From contig NZ_CAUUWA010000033.1 in NCBI RefSeq assembly GCF_963548695.1, positions 1-26,807 on the forward strand: a DNA stretch of 26,807 nt, read 5' to 3'. The notes below the pieces were generated by a model. The model made no database searches, had not been told where the DNA came from, and saw nothing but the letters and a program-made list of their open reading frames with translations. Shown here piece by piece: positions 8,028 through 15,694 of the stretch (positions are counted from its first letter, which is position 1; each line of letters starts with the position of its first letter). Origin of the DNA: an uncultured Fretibacterium sp. (GTDB taxonomy: Bacteria > Synergistota > Synergistia > Synergistales > Aminobacteriaceae). Position numbers and translations under genes: made by a program.

Positions 8028-8132
8028 TGGGACCCCTCCTCGTCCGAATCGAAATCGTCGTCGAATGGAATGCGCCTGCCGCTCTCTGCCGAAGCCCGCA
8101 GCGGCGCGTTAAAAAACGCCTCGTACTTTCGT

Positions 8133-8138
8133 ATCTTA
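8133..8138 (-). promoter_or_regulatory. Possible extended -10 promoter of pgi
   Basis: Read on minus, TGCTAAGAT is an extended -10 (TGn + TAAGAT) about 105 bp upstream of pgi. The -35 is poor. A second AT-rich cluster with TATAAT on minus lies near 8185-8215. Confidence 0.35.
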
Positions 8139-8367
8139 GCATAATCGAGGCCAAAAAACAGCCGCAGGAGCACGCCGTGCTCGGGTGAGAAGAAAATTAT
8201 ATCTCGTTGCGTTATATTTTCGCCGCACTTGAAACAGTTCTCTGCCTTTCATACATTTCTCCGCCCTTCATGATTGTTGAGGGGAGTCGTTTCATTGGAA
8301 CGATTTACCTCATCTCATCCCTCCCCTCCGCCCTTTCTTCCGAGTGAAAAGAGCGGGCGGGTGAACC

Positions 8368-8396
8368 TTGTCTTATTGCGCAAAAAGGCTTATCAT
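8368..8396 (+). promoter_or_regulatory. Probable sigma-70 promoter upstream of nfnAB
   Basis: TTGTCT at 8368-8373 and TATCAT (5/6) at 8391-8396 with an ideal 17-bp spacer. Transcription would begin near 8403, leaving a leader of about 290 nt before the nfnA start. Confidence 0.55.
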
Positions 8397-8410
8397 GAAA
8401 GAGAGGGATT

Positions 8411-8605
8411 GTGGGGCTCCATACCGTTCGACAGAAAAATCGAAGTCCGGAAATTGAAGTGCGGAAAAAAGATGAAACCCGGCGGGCGTTCTTCTTCTAT
8501 GGGGACATCAAGCGTCGGGACGTCAAAAGAGATCTTTTGCAAAGGGAATGCGGACGTATCGCGGCGGATGTTTCCTGTCTGGAGGCTTTCGTTCCGGAGG
8601 CTTGA
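8411..8605 (+). CDS. Doubtful 64-residue basic ORF in the nfnA leader
   Basis: GTG start with GAGAGGGA a few bases upstream. The product is rich in Arg/Lys (FFFYGDIKRRDVKRDLL) and resembles no family I know. The predicted transcript start at about 8403 leaves almost no leader, and codon use does not look like that of its neighbours. It may be a leader peptide or simply chance. Confidence 0.2.
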   Translation: MGLHTVRQKNRSPEIEVRKKDETRRAFFFYGDIKRRDVKRDLLQRECGRIAADVSCLEAFVPEA

Positions 8606-8690
8606 GTTTCCGGTGCGTCTTCGTTCTGGAGCAGAAGGCGCGCCATTGTAAGAAATACCTTTATTTCACTATCGCGAGGGGGAAGGTTAT

Positions 8691-9566
8691 TTGCATACGA
8701 TTCTGGAAAAAAGGCAGCTCTCTCATGATCTCGAGAGGGGGCAGAGCGTCTACTACTTCAAGGTGACTGCGCCGGAGATCGCGCGGAACCGAAAGGCGGG
8801 GCAGTTTATTATCTTCCAGATCAATCGGGACCTGGGAGAGAGGGTACCCTTGACCATCGCGGACGCCAACGCGGAGGAGGGCTGGATCGCCATCGTGTTC
8901 CAAACGGTGGGGGCGACGACGCTCAAGTTGTCGCAGCTTGAGGTGGGCGACGAGATCCCCGTCATCCTTGGGCCTCTCGGGAGCCCCACCCACATCGAGA
9001 AGGTGGGGACGGTGGTTTGCGTGGGCGGCGGCATCGGTGTCGCGCCCATGTATCCTATCGTGCAGGCCCACAAGAGGGCGGGCAACAAGGTCATCACCAT
9101 CATCGGGGCTCGGTCCAAGGACCTGGTCATCTTCGAGGATGAGATGAGGGCCATCGCGGACGAGGTGATCGTCGTCACGGACGACGGCACCTACGGGCGC
9201 AAGGGCCTGGTGACCGAGCCGCTGAAGGAGATCTGCGAGGGCAAGGACGGGCACGCCATGCCCAACGAGGTGGTTGCCATCGGGCCTCCCATCATGATGA
9301 AGTTCTGCGTGGCCACCGCGAAGCCCTTCGGCGTTCCCATCACCGTATCCCTGAACACGATCATGATCGACGGCACAGGCATGTGCGGCGGCTGCCGCGT
9401 CTCCGTCGGGGGCGAGACGAAGTTCGTCTGCGTCGACGGCCCGGAATTTGACGGCTACAAGGTGGACTTCGACAACATGATGACGCGCATGGGGGCGTTT
9501 CGCTCCAGGGAGCAGGAAGAATACCACAAGTGCCGCGTCGGCTTGGACGCGAAGGCGGGGGCATGA
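8691..9566 (+). CDS. nfnA: NADH-dependent ferredoxin:NADP+ oxidoreductase, small subunit
   Basis: 291 residues. An FAD-binding ferredoxin-reductase domain comes first (PLTIADAN near 53), then an NAD-binding domain with VVCVGGGIGVAPMYPIV (108-124), then a [2Fe-2S] site made of D227, C232, C235 and C247. The unusual Asp ligand and its spacing match NfnA. With NfnB it forms a soluble electron-bifurcating transhydrogenase linking NADH, reduced ferredoxin and NADPH in anaerobes. The start is TTG 8691 behind GGGGGAAGG; no ATG is available nearby and the first residues (MHTILEKRQL) fit the family. Its stop overlaps the nfnB start (ATGA). Confidence 0.92.
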   Translation: MHTILEKRQLSHDLERGQSVYYFKVTAPEIARNRKAGQFIIFQINRDLGERVPLTIADANAEEGWIAIVFQTVGATTLKLSQLEVGDEIPVILGPLGSPTHIEKVGTVVCVGGGIGVAPMYPIVQAHKRAGNKVITIIGARSKDLVIFEDEMRAIADEVIVVTDDGTYGRKGLVTEPLKEICEGKDGHAMPNEVVAIGPPIMMKFCVATAKPFGVPITVSLNTIMIDGTGMCGGCRVSVGGETKFVCVDGPEFDGYKVDFDNMMTRMGAFRSREQEEYHKCRVGLDAKAGA

Positions 9567-11086
9567 CGATGGAACACAAGACGACCGAAATGTTGGAGAA
9601 AGAAGCCGAGAAGCTCTGGAGCGGGATTCAGGGCAAGACGCTGACCCCCAAGGACAGGGCAGGCATCCCGCAGCAGGAGATGCCGTCGCGGGATCCGGTC
9701 AAGAGGGCCCGCGAGATGGGGGAGGTGGCGCTGGGCTACACGGAGACGCAGGCCAGGGTCGAGGCGGAACGCTGCTTGAACTGCAAGAATCAGCCCTGCG
9801 TGAAGGGCTGCCCCGTGGGGGTCCACATTCCGGACTTCATCTCGCACATCCAGAAGGGCGATTTTAAGGCCGCTGTGGATACCATCAAAGAGACGAACCT
9901 CCTTCCGGCGATCTGCGGTCGTGTCTGCCCTCAGGAGAAACAATGCCAGAGCTTCTGCACGGTGGGCAAGATGCTGAAGTCCGTCGAGAAATCCGTCGCG
10001 ATCGGGCGCCTGGAGCGCTTCGTCGCGGACTGGGAGCGAAACAACGACAAGACCACCGTCCCCACGCCGGCCGCTCCGACGGGCAGAAGGGTCGCCGTCG
10101 TCGGTTCCGGCCCGGCCGGGTTGACCGTGGCGGCGGACATCCGCAGGGCGGGACACGACGTCACGGTCTTCGAGGCGCTCCAGAAACAGGGCGGCGTGAT
10201 GGTCTACGGCATTCCCGAGTTCCGCCTTCCGAAGGAGATCGTGGCAAAAGAGGTTGAGAACCTCAAGAAGATGGGCGTGAAGTTCGAGACGAGCTTCCTG
10301 GTGGGACGCACGGAGACCCTGGAGCAGCTCCTCGACGTTGAGGGGTACGACGCCGCCTTTGTCGGGACGGGCGCAGGCCTCCCCAAGTTCCTGAACATCG
10401 AGGGAGAGAACCTTACCGGCGTCTTCAGCGCCAACGAGTACCTCACCCGCGCCAACCTGATGAAGGCCTACGATACGGAGGGGGCGGACACCCCGCTCTA
10501 TCAGGCGAAGCGTGTGGCCGTCTTCGGCGGCGGTAACGTCGCGATGGACGCGGCCCGCATGGCCTACCGCCTTGGGGCGGAGAAGGTCTACTGCATCTAC
10601 CGCCGCACCCGCGCGGAGATGCCCGCACGGGCCGAGGAGGTGGAGCACGCCTTCGAGGAAGGGGTCGAGTTCCTCTTCCTGAAGAATCCTACCCGCTTCA
10701 TTCCCCTTGAGACGGAGGACAGGGCCCTGAAAGGGCGCGTCGCAGGGGTCGAGCTGCTGGACTACGAGCTGGGGGAGCCCGATGCGTCGGGCCGCCGCAG
10801 CCCGGTGGCAAAGCCCGGCACGGAGCACGTGCTGGAGATCGACGCCGCAGTCGTCGCGCTGGGCAACATGTCGAACCCCCTGATGGCGAAGACGACGAAG
10901 GGGCTGAACGTCAACAAGCGCGGCAACATCATCGTCGAGGAGGAGACGCAGAAGACCAGCCTGGACAAGGTCTGGGCCGGCGGCGACATCGTCTTGGGCG
11001 CGGCCACCGTCATCCTGGCGATGGGCGAGGGGCGCAAGGCCGCCGCGAGCATCAACGAGTACCTGGCGGGGCTGGGCAGCAAGTAA
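9563..11086 (+). CDS. nfnB: NADPH-dependent bifurcating transhydrogenase large subunit (GltA-like)
   Basis: 507 residues. The N-terminal ferredoxin-like domain has eight cysteines for two [4Fe-4S] clusters (C71, C74, C79, C83 and C118, C122, C128, C132). Two Rossmann folds follow: VVGSGPAGLTVAADIRRAG for the bifurcating FAD and VAVFGGGNVAMDAARMAYRLG for NADPH, then the RRTRAEMPARAEE segment typical of the glutamate-synthase small-subunit fold. No glutamate synthase large subunit is near and nfnA is directly upstream, so NfnB is preferred over GltD. The frame is open from 9530, but ATG 9563 overlaps the nfnA TGA (translational coupling) and gives the expected N-terminus. Confidence 0.92.
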   Translation: MTMEHKTTEMLEKEAEKLWSGIQGKTLTPKDRAGIPQQEMPSRDPVKRAREMGEVALGYTETQARVEAERCLNCKNQPCVKGCPVGVHIPDFISHIQKGDFKAAVDTIKETNLLPAICGRVCPQEKQCQSFCTVGKMLKSVEKSVAIGRLERFVADWERNNDKTTVPTPAAPTGRRVAVVGSGPAGLTVAADIRRAGHDVTVFEALQKQGGVMVYGIPEFRLPKEIVAKEVENLKKMGVKFETSFLVGRTETLEQLLDVEGYDAAFVGTGAGLPKFLNIEGENLTGVFSANEYLTRANLMKAYDTEGADTPLYQAKRVAVFGGGNVAMDAARMAYRLGAEKVYCIYRRTRAEMPARAEEVEHAFEEGVEFLFLKNPTRFIPLETEDRALKGRVAGVELLDYELGEPDASGRRSPVAKPGTEHVLEIDAAVVALGNMSNPLMAKTTKGLNVNKRGNIIVEEETQKTSLDKVWAGGDIVLGAATVILAMGEGRKAAASINEYLAGLGSK

Positions 11087-11092
11087 GCAAGG

Positions 11093-11116
11093 AGCCCGCC
11101 GCAAAACGGGGCTTTA
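11093..11116 (+). terminator. Weak terminator after nfnB
   Basis: agcccg and cggggct can pair with one bulge around a short A-rich loop, followed by TTTA. It begins 7 bp after the nfnB stop. Confidence 0.45.
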
Positions 11117-11133
11117 TATCCAATGTTTTTTAG

Positions 11134-11165
11134 AGGGGCCGGGGATTTTGTTCTCCCCAGCCCCT
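11134..11165. other. Strong hairpin between convergent nfnB and selD
   Basis: aggggc-c-gggga, an 8-nt loop, then tcccc-a-gcccct. The six-T run lies before the hairpin on plus, so it is not a canonical terminator in either direction, but its location between convergent genes suggests an mRNA 3'-end role. Confidence 0.5.
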
Positions 11166-11197
11166 CCGTCGTATATTCGGCTCGGCTATGTTACTCC

Positions 11198-12295
11198 CTA
11201 GGGCACGACCCGGATGCGTCCCGTCCCCTCCGTGAGGGTCCCGATGAGGGCCGAGCGCTCAAAGCCGTTTTCCCGGCAGAAGCGCAGCAGCGAGTTCGCC
11301 TGATCGGGAGCCACGGCCAGAAGCAGCCCCCCGGAGGTCTGGGCGTCGTAGATCATGTCCAGGGAGGCGAGCGTCGGGGAAAAGGTCTCCGAGATGTCCA
11401 CCTGCTTCTCGTAAGCCTCCCGGTTCCTGTAGGCGCCCTCCGGCACCAGTCCCATGTCCGCGAGCTCCGGAACTCCGCCGAGGATCGGGACCTGCGACAG
11501 GGAGAGCTCGCAGTCCACGGTGCTCTCGCTGAGCATGTCCAAGATGTGCCCGACGAGCCCGAAGCCCGTGACGTCCGTCCCCGCATGGATGCTTCGGTGC
11601 AGCGTCCCGGAGAGCCTGAGGGGGAGGTCGTTGAGGGTGGTCATCCATCGCATGGCCTCTTCGGCCGTCCGGGGGTTCTCGACCATCCCCGCCTTGATCG
11701 CCGTGACCGCGACGCCCGTGCCGACGGGCTTCGTCAGGAGGAGCCGATCCCCCGGCCGCCCTCCGACGGTGCGCCATATTGCGTCCCGGTCCACCTCGCC
11801 GTAGACGACGAGGCCGTATTTGGGCTCCTCGTCCTGGACGCTGTGGCCGCCGACGAGGAACGCGCCCGAGGCGCGCGTCCTCTCGAAGCCCCCCTCCAGC
11901 ACCTTCTTCAGGACCTCCAGCCCGAGGACCTTCGAGGGGAAGCCGACGATGTTCAGGGCCACGATGGGGCGGCCCCCCATCGCGAACACGTCGCTGATGG
12001 AGTTGGCCGCGGCGATCTGTCCCCAGACGTAGGGATCGTCGGATACGGGCGTGATGAAGTCGACGGTGAGGACGCCCAACCGGCGCTCGTCGATCGTCCA
12101 GAGGGCCGCGTCCTCGCCTCCGCTCCACGTCGCGAGAACCCGGTCGCTCTCGACATGGGGGATCTCCGCCAAAACCTGAGCCAGGTCCGCCGGACCTATT
12201 TTTGCGGCTCACCCGCTGGTTCGGGACATCTCCGTCAGGCGCTTCAGGACGGCCTGTTTGTCCCCGCAGGCCGCGCGCCGGTCGTTACAGGACAT
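11198..12295 (-). CDS. selD: Selenide, water dikinase (selenophosphate synthetase), selenocysteine-containing
   Basis: Makes selenophosphate, the selenium donor for selenocysteine, from selenide and ATP. A plain ORF begins only at TTG 12172 and lacks the catalytic N-terminus. Reading upstream through an in-frame TGA (12209-12211) gives RLTEMSRTSG-U-AAKIGPADL, which aligns with the SelD active-site pattern G-C/U-x-x-K. So Sec29 and Lys32 are the catalytic pair and the protein has 365 residues. Downstream VDFITPVSDDPYVWGQIAAA and GGHSVQDEEPKYG are typical SelD segments. The start is taken as ATG 12293-12295, which overlaps the asparaginase stop by 11 nt; ATG 12227-12229 is an alternative, and neither has a strong ribosome site. 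The dependence on Sec implies that selA, selB and selC exist elsewhere in the genome. Confidence 0.9.
12187..12201 (-). promoter_or_regulatory. Bacterial SECIS hairpin for the selD UGA codon
   Basis: On the minus strand, 11 nt after the UGA, aggtcc-ggc-ggacct forms a perfect 6-bp stem with a 3-nt loop. The apical loop therefore starts 17 nt after UGA, inside the usual bacterial SECIS range (about 16-37 nt), and begins with G as expected for SelB binding. Flanking ccgcaaaa and ttttggcgg can extend the stem with a bulge. Confidence 0.75.
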
Positions 12296-13298
12296 CGTCG
12301 CACAGGTTGGCGCCCAGACGGCGCTCCAGATCGAATGGCGCGGAGACGGGGAGGAGCAGCATGAGCTTGCTCATCAGCGCCTCGCGCGTCATGTTGCGGG
12401 CCGACAGGACCCCCAGGTCCAGCGCTCGCCGGCCAACCTCGTAGACCGCGGGGTCGGTCCCCCCGAAGGGCGCCTGCCCCCGGAGCACGAAGGGGATTCC
12501 CCTGGCGATTCCCCGTTCGATGGCGGGCAGGAGGTTCTCCCCCATGAAGGGCACGCCGCCAAGCCCATAGCCCTCCAGGACGACGGCCTTGGGGCCGGTG
12601 TCCGCGACGGCGTCCAGAAAACGGGCCGAGAGCCCGGGAAAGATCGGGACGAGGGCGACGTTCGTCTCGACCGCCGGGAACGGCCCCCAGGGCCGCTCGG
12701 CCGACAGGGCCGGGACCTGGGCCGTGAGCCAGGCAATCTTGTGGGTCCCCCGGTCCCTCATCTCCCCGAGGAAAGGGTAGTCCACGCCGACGAAGGCGTT
12801 CTTCCTGCGGCTGTCGATCTTGGTGATCCGGGGGCCGTGGAGGAGCAGGCCCGCGAAGGCGACGGAGACGCCCCGGCGCTTGTACATCGCCAGCTGCAGC
12901 GCGAGGTGGAAGGCCGCGTAGATGTTCTCCGAGACGTCGCTGTCGGGGGCGTCGGCGGAGAGCATGGAGCCGGTGAGGACGACGGGGACGGGGACGTCGT
13001 TCAGGAGGTAGGACAGCGCGGAGGCGGTCCACGCCATGGTGTCCGTGCCGTGGAGCATCACGATGGCGTCCGAGCGCGCGGCGCTGTCCCGAACGCAGTC
13101 GGCCATGACGAGCCAGTCGGAGGGATGCATGTTGGAGCTGTCCTTGGACATCAGATCGACGACGGCGACCTCATGCTCGAAGCCCATCAGGCCGGGACAG
13201 ACGCGGAGCAGCTGCTCCCCCGCGAGGCCGGGTTGGAGGCCCCGGTCGGACTCCACGGACGCGATGGTCCCGCCGGTGGTCAGTAGTGAAATTTTCAT
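12285..13298 (-). CDS. ansA: L-asparaginase (type I / AnsA-like)
   Basis: 337 residues; hydrolyses asparagine to aspartate and ammonia, predicted cytoplasmic because no signal peptide is seen. The first catalytic Thr lies in LLTTGGTIAS at the N-terminus and the second in MLHGTDTMAWTASALSYLL, both classic asparaginase signatures. ATG 13296-13298 has a strong AGGAGGG site; the frame is open further upstream but without support. The stop lies inside the start of selD, so the two are translationally coupled. A glutamyl-tRNA amidotransferase subunit D (GatD) is a related alternative, but no GatE is nearby. Confidence 0.88.
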   Translation of the reverse strand: MKISLLTTGGTIASVESDRGLQPGLAGEQLLRVCPGLMGFEHEVAVVDLMSKDSSNMHPSDWLVMADCVRDSAARSDAIVMLHGTDTMAWTASALSYLLNDVPVPVVLTGSMLSADAPDSDVSENIYAAFHLALQLAMYKRRGVSVAFAGLLLHGPRITKIDSRRKNAFVGVDYPFLGEMRDRGTHKIAWLTAQVPALSAERPWGPFPAVETNVALVPIFPGLSARFLDAVADTGPKAVVLEGYGLGGVPFMGENLLPAIERGIARGIPFVLRGQAPFGGTDPAVYEVGRRALDLGVLSARNMTREALMSKLMLLLPVSAPFDLERRLGANLCDDVL

Positions 13299-13424
13299 GG
13301 CTGAATCCCTCCTGCTGAAGTAGGGAAAACGATACGAGCATCGTAATGTCACTCCGTCGGGTGCGCCAGCGGAGAATCGCCGATGTTACGGACCGGAAAG
13401 GCTGCATCGCCCCCGCCGTTTCGG

Positions 13425-14018
13425 CTATCGCCCGTTTTTCCCCTCCGTTTTTGGGCGGTCCTCCGTGATGCGGGCCACCCACAGAACGCCGCCGTCCTCC
13501 CCGACGACATCGACGAGCTCTCCGGGAAGGAGCTTTTGCGGATCGCGGGTCCGCGCGGGCAGCTCCATGCGCCCGGCCCGGGTGTCGGCCATGACCTTGC
13601 CCTGTCCCTCGCCCGAGCCTGCGATGGCGATGTAGACGGATGCCCGGGAGCCGATCAGGTTGTTCAGCTTCAGGCTGCCGTCCTCCTGAAAACCGAGGAA
13701 CGTCCTGATCAACAGGAGCGAGGCGAGGACGAAGACCACGCCGGCCGCGATGCCGAAGGCCGAGGAGAGCCCCGGCGCGACGCCGGACAGGAGGCTCGCC
13801 AGGGTCACCCATCCGTAGCCGATGAAGAAGCCCACAAAGTTGCGCAGGGAAAGATAGCCGGAGAACCCCGGCGCATGGTCGTGGACCTCTCCGTAGTCGA
13901 AGTCCGCGTCGGGGGAATCCGCGTCTCCGCCGTCCTCCCCCATGCCGAGGGTCTGCAGGAGGAAGATTGCGGAGGCGAGGCCTCCTATGGCCGCGTGCGT
14001 CCACTCCCAGGGCGTCAT
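13425..14018 (-). CDS. NfeD-like membrane protein (flotillin partner)
   Basis: 197 residues. Three hydrophobic segments (about 9-26, 60-78, 86-107) precede a C-terminal soluble domain of small beta type (LIGSRASVYIAIAGSGEGQ ... LPGELVDVV), which resembles the OB-fold of NfeD/YuaF proteins. An acidic stretch (GEDGGDADSPDADFDYGE) separates the first two membrane segments. Its ATG overlaps the flotillin stop (ATGA). NfeD-like proteins are regularly encoded beside flotillins and are thought to act together in membrane organisation. The call rests on this pairing and the fold pattern more than on a sharp motif. Confidence 0.78.
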   Translation of the reverse strand: MTPWEWTHAAIGGLASAIFLLQTLGMGEDGGDADSPDADFDYGEVHDHAPGFSGYLSLRNFVGFFIGYGWVTLASLLSGVAPGLSSAFGIAAGVVFVLASLLLIRTFLGFQEDGSLKLNNLIGSRASVYIAIAGSGEGQGKVMADTRAGRMELPARTRDPQKLLPGELVDVVGEDGGVLWVARITEDRPKTEGKNGR

Positions 14019-15595
14019 TGGGCTTTATCCGCGCTCCCGGGGGCCGGTCGCTGGGGAGGCTTCTCTTCCTCCCTGCGTCCCAGAAGCCCGGGGCCGATGA
14101 CGCCGGTCATCTTGAGCAGGTCCTGCAGCGGAGGCAGGCTGGTCGCGTAGTCGCGGACGAGGCCGGAGATGGAGTTCCCGCCCCCCGCGCCCCCGTCCCA
14201 TACGGTAACCTTGTCGATCTTGAAGTTCGAGATGGCCTTTGCCTGAATTTCCATCATCGCGGGGACGCGATCCGCCATCATCAGCAGGAACGCGGCGTTC
14301 GCGTCGCCGCCGGAGGCCTCCACCAGTTTCCGGATACCCTCGGCGTTCGCCTCGAAGATGGCCTTCATGCCCTCCGCACGGCCCAGCATCTCGTTCTTGA
14401 TGCGTTCTCCCTCGCCGAGGCCCTCACGCCGCTGCTGCTCCATCAGGGCCTCCGCCGCAATGATCCGCTGCTGTTTTTCCGCCTCGGCGGCCGGGATCGT
14501 ATTGGCCAGCTGAGCGGCCTTGTCGCGCTCCTTTCGGGCGACCTCCGCCTCGAGCTCGGCCTCGTAGGCGATGCGCCGGGCCTCTGCCTGCGTCGTCTTC
14601 TCCGCCACGGTCCCGCGCTTATCCGCCTCGGCTACCTTCTCACGTAGCTCCGCCTCGGATTGGGCCTTGACCTGCCTGGCGATGTTCTCGCCCTTTACCG
14701 CCTCCGCCTCCGCGGAGGCGACGCCGATACGCTGCTCCTTTTCGGCCTCGGCCACGCCGATTTTCTGTTCCTTGTCGGCGGAGGCGACGCCGACGATCGC
14801 CCGTGAATTTGCCTCGGCGACGCCGATACGCTGTTCCTTCTCGGCCTCGGCGACGCCGATGGACTGCTCCTTTCCAGCTTGAGCGACGCCGATGGACTGC
14901 TCCTTGCCCGCGAGGCTGATGGCGATGTTCTTCTCCTTCTCCGCCTCGGCCACCCCGGTCTGTCCCTTCTTCTCCTGCTCGGCGACGTCGATGCGAGCCT
15001 GGTTGATGGCCTCGGACGCGGCCTTCTGGCCCAGGGCCTTGATGTAGCCCGATTCGTCGTCGATATCCTTGATGTTGACGTTGATGACCCGCAGGCCGAC
15101 CTTCGCGAGCTCGACCTCCACGGACTCCATGACGGCGGACTGGAATTTCTCCCGGTCCTTGTTGATCTCCTCGATGTTCATGGTCGCGATGGTGGCGCGG
15201 AACTGACCGAAGATGATGTCCTCGGCCACCTTGCGGACATCCGAAAGGTTAAGGCCCAGCAGACGCTCGGCGGCGTTCTTCATGATCGCGGGCTCCGTGC
15301 TGATGCCCACCGTGAAGGTCGAGGGGGCCGCAATGCGGATGTTCTCCCTCGAGAGCGCACCCTGGAGCGGGATCTCGATGGAGATCGGGGTCAGGTCGAG
15401 ATAGGCGTAGTCCTGGAAGAGGGGCCAGACGAAGGCGGCGCCGCCATGGATACACCGGGCCGAGCCCTCCCCCGTCTTTCCGTAGATGACGAGAATCCTG
15501 TCCGAGGGACAGCGCCGGTAACGCTTAAGCATGGCAAAAAAGGTCAAAAACAAAAACGCAGTCAGCAAAACGATAAAAACGAGCACTACGGGCAT
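14015..15595 (-). CDS. Flotillin-family SPFH protein with expanded 11-residue repeats
   Basis: 526 residues. An N-terminal membrane hairpin/anchor (VVLVFIVLLTAFLFLTFFAML) is followed by an SPFH/PHB domain (about 27-190), then a long Ala/Glu-rich coiled coil, then a C-terminal flotillin tail. The coiled coil contains about eight copies of an 11-residue unit of the type GVAEAEKEQRI (about residues 215-297). Flotillins assemble membrane microdomains. The start is ATG 15593-15595, 8 nt after AAGGAG; the GTG nine bases upstream overlaps that ribosome site. It overlaps the NfeD-like gene at its 3' end and follows the ROK kinase by 99 bp. Confidence 0.92.
   Translation of the reverse strand: MPVVLVFIVLLTAFLFLTFFAMLKRYRRCPSDRILVIYGKTGEGSARCIHGGAAFVWPLFQDYAYLDLTPISIEIPLQGALSRENIRIAAPSTFTVGISTEPAIMKNAAERLLGLNLSDVRKVAEDIIFGQFRATIATMNIEEINKDREKFQSAVMESVEVELAKVGLRVINVNIKDIDDESGYIKALGQKAASEAINQARIDVAEQEKKGQTGVAEAEKEKNIAISLAGKEQSIGVAQAGKEQSIGVAEAEKEQRIGVAEANSRAIVGVASADKEQKIGVAEAEKEQRIGVASAEAEAVKGENIARQVKAQSEAELREKVAEADKRGTVAEKTTQAEARRIAYEAELEAEVARKERDKAAQLANTIPAAEAEKQQRIIAAEALMEQQRREGLGEGERIKNEMLGRAEGMKAIFEANAEGIRKLVEASGGDANAAFLLMMADRVPAMMEIQAKAISNFKIDKVTVWDGGAGGGNSISGLVRDYATSLPPLQDLLKMTGVIGPGLLGRREEEKPPQRPAPGSADKAQ
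14699..14953. repeat. 33-bp tandem repeats in the flotillin gene
   Basis: Six to eight imperfect 33-bp units, visible on plus as recurring gcgacgccgat(a/g) followed by cgctgttcctt or gactgctcctt, encode the 11-residue repeats of the flotillin coiled coil. Some neighbouring copies are nearly identical, suggesting recent duplication. Confidence 0.8.
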
Positions 15596-15694
15596 CTCAA
15601 CCACTCCTTTTACGAGAGATTGCGAACTCGGGTTCGGGGAAAAACCGATCGAATCCGCTTCGATATGCCTCAGGAACAGACGGCTGGCGCTTCC

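Larger units (their letters stand above)
8028..8690. other. Long gene-poor stretch between pgi and nfnA
   Basis: 663 bp between two divergent genes. It holds the pgi leader and promoter signals, an AT-rich patch (about 8190-8260), a good plus-strand promoter at 8368-8396, and one weak 65-codon frame (8411-8605). No RNA family, repeat array or transposase trace is recognisable by eye. A near-repeat of ggaggctt at about 8580-8605 is present. Confidence 0.6.

Noticed and set aside
6153..8144. 663-codon plus-strand frame across queH and pgi
   Set aside because: Shadow frame; queH and pgi are certain in other frames.
8274..8651. 125-codon plus-strand frame between pgi and nfnA
   Set aside because: No ribosome site, no family, crosses the predicted promoter.
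9563..11086. Glutamate synthase small subunit GltD
   Set aside because: No large subunit nearby; tight coupling to nfnA with its Asp/Cys3 cluster points to NfnB.
9455..11104. 549-codon minus-strand frame opposite nfnB
   Set aside because: Antisense shadow; nfnB is clear with all cluster ligands.
11134..11165. Hairpin as a classic rho-independent terminator
   Set aside because: The T run precedes rather than follows the stem on plus, and the minus strand has an A run after it.
13328..13343. Imperfect palindrome cgatacgagcatcg upstream of the asparaginase gene as an operator
   Set aside because: Too short and imperfect, and no regulator gene is nearby.
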